Assembly (NCBI RefSeq): GCF_001543325.1
Contig: NZ_CP013355.1
Location: 2,510,001 to 2,574,000, forward strand
Source: Lutibacter profundi
GTDB taxonomy: Bacteria > Bacteroidota > Bacteroidia > Flavobacteriales > Flavobacteriaceae
Direction: 5' to 3'
Length of the DNA stretch: 64,000 nucleotides
The notes under the pieces are model-generated. The model was not told where the DNA came from. It did no database searches and saw only the letters and a program-made list of their open reading frames with translations. Positions 61,632 to 64,000 of this stretch are shown one piece after another; position 1 is the stretch's first letter; every line of letters begins with the position of its first letter. Both the position numbers and the translations under genes were made by a program.

Positions 61632-63064
61632 TTAAATTCTTTTTCCAATGAGCGTTGCAGATGTACAATCTTCGATAAAAACGGTTACAAAATCGCCAAT
61701 TTTTTCATTTCCTTTTGGGAAAACAGCAACGGCATTTTGTGAATTTCTACCTTTCCAATGGTTGTTAGATTTTTTTGATGTTCCTTCAATTAATATTTCT
61801 ACAGTTTTTCCAATAAATTTTTCTAAACGATACAAACTGTGTTTTTGTTGCAATAAAATTATTTCGGCCAATCTTTTCTTTTTTGTTGAAAGAGGAACGT
61901 TGTCTTCCATTTTTTTTGCTGCAGGAGTTCCAGGTCGTTCAGAATAAGCAAACATAAAACCAAAGTCGTATTTTACATACTCCATTAAACTCAATGTTTC
62001 TTTATGTTCTTCTTCAGTTTCGCCACAAAACCCAGTCATTAAGTCTTGAGATAAAGCACATTCTGGAATTATTTTTCTAATGTTATCTATTAATTCTATA
62101 TATTCTTCACGGGAGTGTTGACGATTCATTCTATTCAATACTGTTGTACTTCCTGATTGTACAGGTAAGTGAATATATTTACATATATTTTTGTGTTTTG
62201 CCATGGTATGAATTACATTTAATTTCATATCCTGTGGATTTGAAGTTGAAAAACGAATACGCATCTTTGGAAACGAAGTAGCAACCATGTTTAATAATTG
62301 GGCAAAATCTACAGCGGTAGTTTGTGCAATTTCAGAGGCTTTTTTAAAATCTTTTTTTAAACCTCCTCCATACCAAAGGTAGCTATCTACATTCTGACCT
62401 AAAAGAGTTATTTCTCTATAATTTTTACTATAAAGTTCTTTAATTTCTTCTAAAATGCTTTTAGGGTTTCGGCTTCGTTCACGTCCACGAGTAAAAGGAA
62501 CAACACAAAATGTGCACATATTGTCACAACCTCTAGTGATTGAAACAAAAGCAGAAACACCATTACTATTTAATCGAACTGGAGAAATATCAGCATAGGT
62601 TTCGTCTTTAGATAAGATAACATTTACAGCATCTCTTCCTTCACTTATTTCTTTTAATAAATTAGGTAAATCTCTATATGCATCAGGACCTACAACTAAA
62701 TCAACTATTTTTTCTTCTTCTAAAAATTTCTCTTTTAATCGTTCGGCCATACAGCCTAAAACACCTACTTTCATAGTAGGGTTTATTTTTTAATGGCATT
62801 GTATTTTTCTAAGCGCTTGCGAACGGTTTGTTCTGCTTTTTCTCTAATGGAGCAAGTGTTTACTAAAACTAAATCGGCTTCTTCTAATAAATGGGTAGTG
62901 TTATACCCTTGTTCTGAAAGAATTGAAGCAACTATTTCACTGTCATTCAAATTCATTTGACAGCCATAACTTTCTATATATAACTTTTTAGAGTTACCTT
63001 CCTTTTGTTGAGTTAAAAGTGCTTGCCCTTGTTTTTTTTCTTCTATTATTTTTTCGCTACTCAT
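61632..63064 (-). pseudogene. miaB: tRNA-2-methylthio-N6-dimethylallyladenosine synthase MiaB, frameshifted
   Basis: MiaB adds the methylthio group to i6A37 of tRNA. The gene is split into an N-terminal frame (63064-62783, with YGCQMN and NTCSIRE) and a C-terminal frame (62774-61632, starting MKVGVLGCMAE, then CDNMCTFCVVPFTRG, the radical SAM site, and the TRAM end). Adding one base to the six-A run at 62786-62791 (- strand) joins them as ...[16 protein letters not shown]..., the sequence expected for the family. So one base is missing. It may be a sequencing error, a real mutation, or a site of slippage. All other parts are intact. Confidence 0.9.
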
Positions 63065-63084
63065 ATATCCTTATTATTCGTATG

Positions 63085-63092
63085 CAAATATA
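63085..63092 (-). promoter_or_regulatory. -7 element of the miaB promoter
   Basis: On the - strand TATATTTG fits TAnnTTTG, 21 nt before the miaB start. TTTG (63115-63118) lies 22 nt further upstream as a possible -33 element. Confidence 0.6.
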
Positions 63093-63155
63093 AATAGTTT
63101 TTCCGAAAGGATGACAAATTGGCAGAATTTTAACAAAGAATTTGTAATTTATTAA

Positions 63156-63764
63156 TTAGGTTAAATTGGAAATAGCCCATTTTAACAAACTGTTGTTTTC
63201 TTTAGGAAGAAGTAGTTTTTTTGAAATATTGTATCTATGATTTCTAACCGTTTTAGATGAAATGTTTAAAGTTTCTCCTATCTCAATACTATTATATCCA
63301 TTTGCTATTTGTTGGGTAATTTTTATTTCGGTAGGGCTAAGTTTGCTGAGTGAAACACTTGTTTTATGAGAATTTAAATTTATTAAATTTAATGCTAAAT
63401 GAACTGCAATTGTTAGTTGTTTTTTGCTAAAGGGTTTTAAAATATAGTTTAATGGAGCAACTTTTTTTATACTAGAAATAGTTTTAAAATCATTAAAAGC
63501 AGTCACAAAAATTACTTCAACAAAAGGATTTGTTTTTTTTAGTTGAGTTACAAAATCATTTCCGTTTTTTGGAGTACACAAATTAATATCACATAAAACC
63601 AATTGGGGATCCCAAGTACTTGTTATTATTTTTGCCTGTTTGTAGGTGTTAGCAATTTTTGTATTTCTAAAACCTTCTTCTTCTAAAATTTCATAAATAT
63701 CTTGAGCAATAACAAATTCATCCTCTAATACAAGTATTTTAAATGTATTTATAGTTGAATTCAT
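63156..63764 (-). CDS. response regulator with receiver and LuxR-type HTH
   Basis: A 202-residue DNA-binding response regulator. The receiver domain (residues 8-125) has the acidic pair E14-D15, the phosphorylation site D59 (LVLCDINL), the Thr of IFVTAF and the Lys of YILKPFSKKQL. The C-terminal helix-turn-helix (about 140-202) is LuxR-like: LSPTEIKITQQIANGYNSIEIGETLNISSKTVRNHRYNISKKL. A histidine kinase gene ends 27 nt upstream on the same strand, which gives a complete two-component pair. Targets are unknown. Confidence 0.92.
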   Translation of the reverse strand: MNSTINTFKILVLEDEFVIAQDIYEILEEEGFRNTKIANTYKQAKIITSTWDPQLVLCDINLCTPKNGNDFVTQLKKTNPFVEVIFVTAFNDFKTISSIKKVAPLNYILKPFSKKQLTIAVHLALNLINLNSHKTSVSLSKLSPTEIKITQQIANGYNSIEIGETLNISSKTVRNHRYNISKKLLLPKENNSLLKWAISNLT

Positions 63765-63791
63765 TTTTTTAGTTTGAGGTAAATATATAAT

Positions 63792-64000
63792 TTATTTCAT
63801 AAATGGTAAAACAAATTTATAAGAGGTTCCTTTAGTAGAATTTAAAGTTATTTCACCATTTAATTGTTGTGTCATTCCTTTAATTAGTTGAATGCCTAAT
63901 GAATTTTTTGATTGTTTTGATGAATCAAATCCAATACCATTATCAGTTATTTCTATATAGTAGTAATTGTTTTTGCTATAAAATACAATAGTTATTTTGG
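63792..64000 (-). CDS. sensor histidine kinase, C-terminal end
   Basis: The frame is open to the window edge and codes the end of a HATPase domain: YYYIEITDNGIGFD (the N/G1-type box), then SLGIQLIKGMTQQLNGEI and KGTSYKFVLPFMK. The LGIQLIKGM form is typical of HisKA_2/HWE or LuxR-linked kinases. The rest of the protein, including the sensor, is outside the window. It is upstream of and probably transcribed with the response regulator at 63764. Confidence 0.88.
   Translation of the reverse strand, partial: KITIVFYSKNNYYYIEITDNGIGFDSSKQSKNSLGIQLIKGMTQQLNGEITLNSTKGTSYKFVLPFMK

Overview
The window looks like chromosome of a flavobacterium (Bacteroidota, probably Flavobacteriaceae). The sequence is AT-rich. 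Many promoters carry the Bacteroidota -7 element TAnnTTTG. Several genes belong to lineages typical of the group: the PorT type IX secretion protein, the lipoprotein TamL, the exosortase XrtF with its partner, a CzcA pump fused to its outer-membrane channel, and a free-standing sigma-54 activator next to lptE and secG. No rRNA, CRISPR array, phage or intact insertion sequence was seen.

Layout. 1-5.2 kb (+): end of the division and cell-wall cluster (murC end, ftsQ, ftsA, ftsZ), a yqeY-like gene and tRNA-Arg(UCG). 5.4-7.7 kb (+): molybdenum cofactor genes moaA and moeA. 7.7-24.4 kb (+): a long accessory block devoted mostly to metals. It holds a small periplasmic protein, a CzcA-CzcC fusion, CzcB, a P-II-like protein, a Fur-family regulator, a CsoR-like regulator, a thioredoxin-like protein, two MerP-like proteins, a MerT-like protein, a beta-barrel, a dihaem cytochrome c, two SHOCT proteins, a DUF302 protein, a YceI-like protein, a Zn/Cd/Pb P-type ATPase, an aldehyde dehydrogenase and a CBS protein. 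24.4-40.4 kb (mostly -): housekeeping genes rpe, rpoD, pnp, rpsO, accD, fba, tamL, porT, ubiE and nfu, plus outer-membrane and surface proteins. 40.5-42.4 kb (+): proS, tRNA-Glu(UUC), rpsT. 42.5-50.4 kb (-): the rod-shape operon mreB-mreC-mreD-mrdA-rodA, purH, a 53-residue gene and a GAF protein. 50.4-56.5 kb: XrtF pair, a metal-binding lipoprotein, a seven-repeat OmpA-like protein, a beta-barrel and a DUF3179 lipoprotein. 56.6-64 kb (-): groEL-groES, secG, a TPR-like gene, lptE, a sigma-54 activator, a frameshifted miaB, a response regulator and the end of a histidine kinase.

The most interesting signal is in the metal block. Three promoters there (before 7740, 17409 and 20428) share a 17-bp inverted repeat, ATGCA-N7-TGCAT. 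In all three it sits exactly 12 nt upstream of a TAnnTTT(G/A) element. This points to one uncharacterised metal regulon covering the RND pump, the cytochrome group and the P-type ATPase. Between them lies a second apparent unit (14.6-17.3 kb). It has a CsoR-fold regulator without the usual Cys-His-Cys ligands, a C-rich putative operator, and a thioredoxin / MerP-like / MerT-like / beta-barrel / MerP-like gene set with no merA or merR.

Other notable points are the miaB frameshift at a six-A tract, an internal signal peptide in the CzcA-CzcC fusion that suggests a processed polyprotein, an overlooked 53-residue gene, and two related MITE-like repeats placed just after stop codons.
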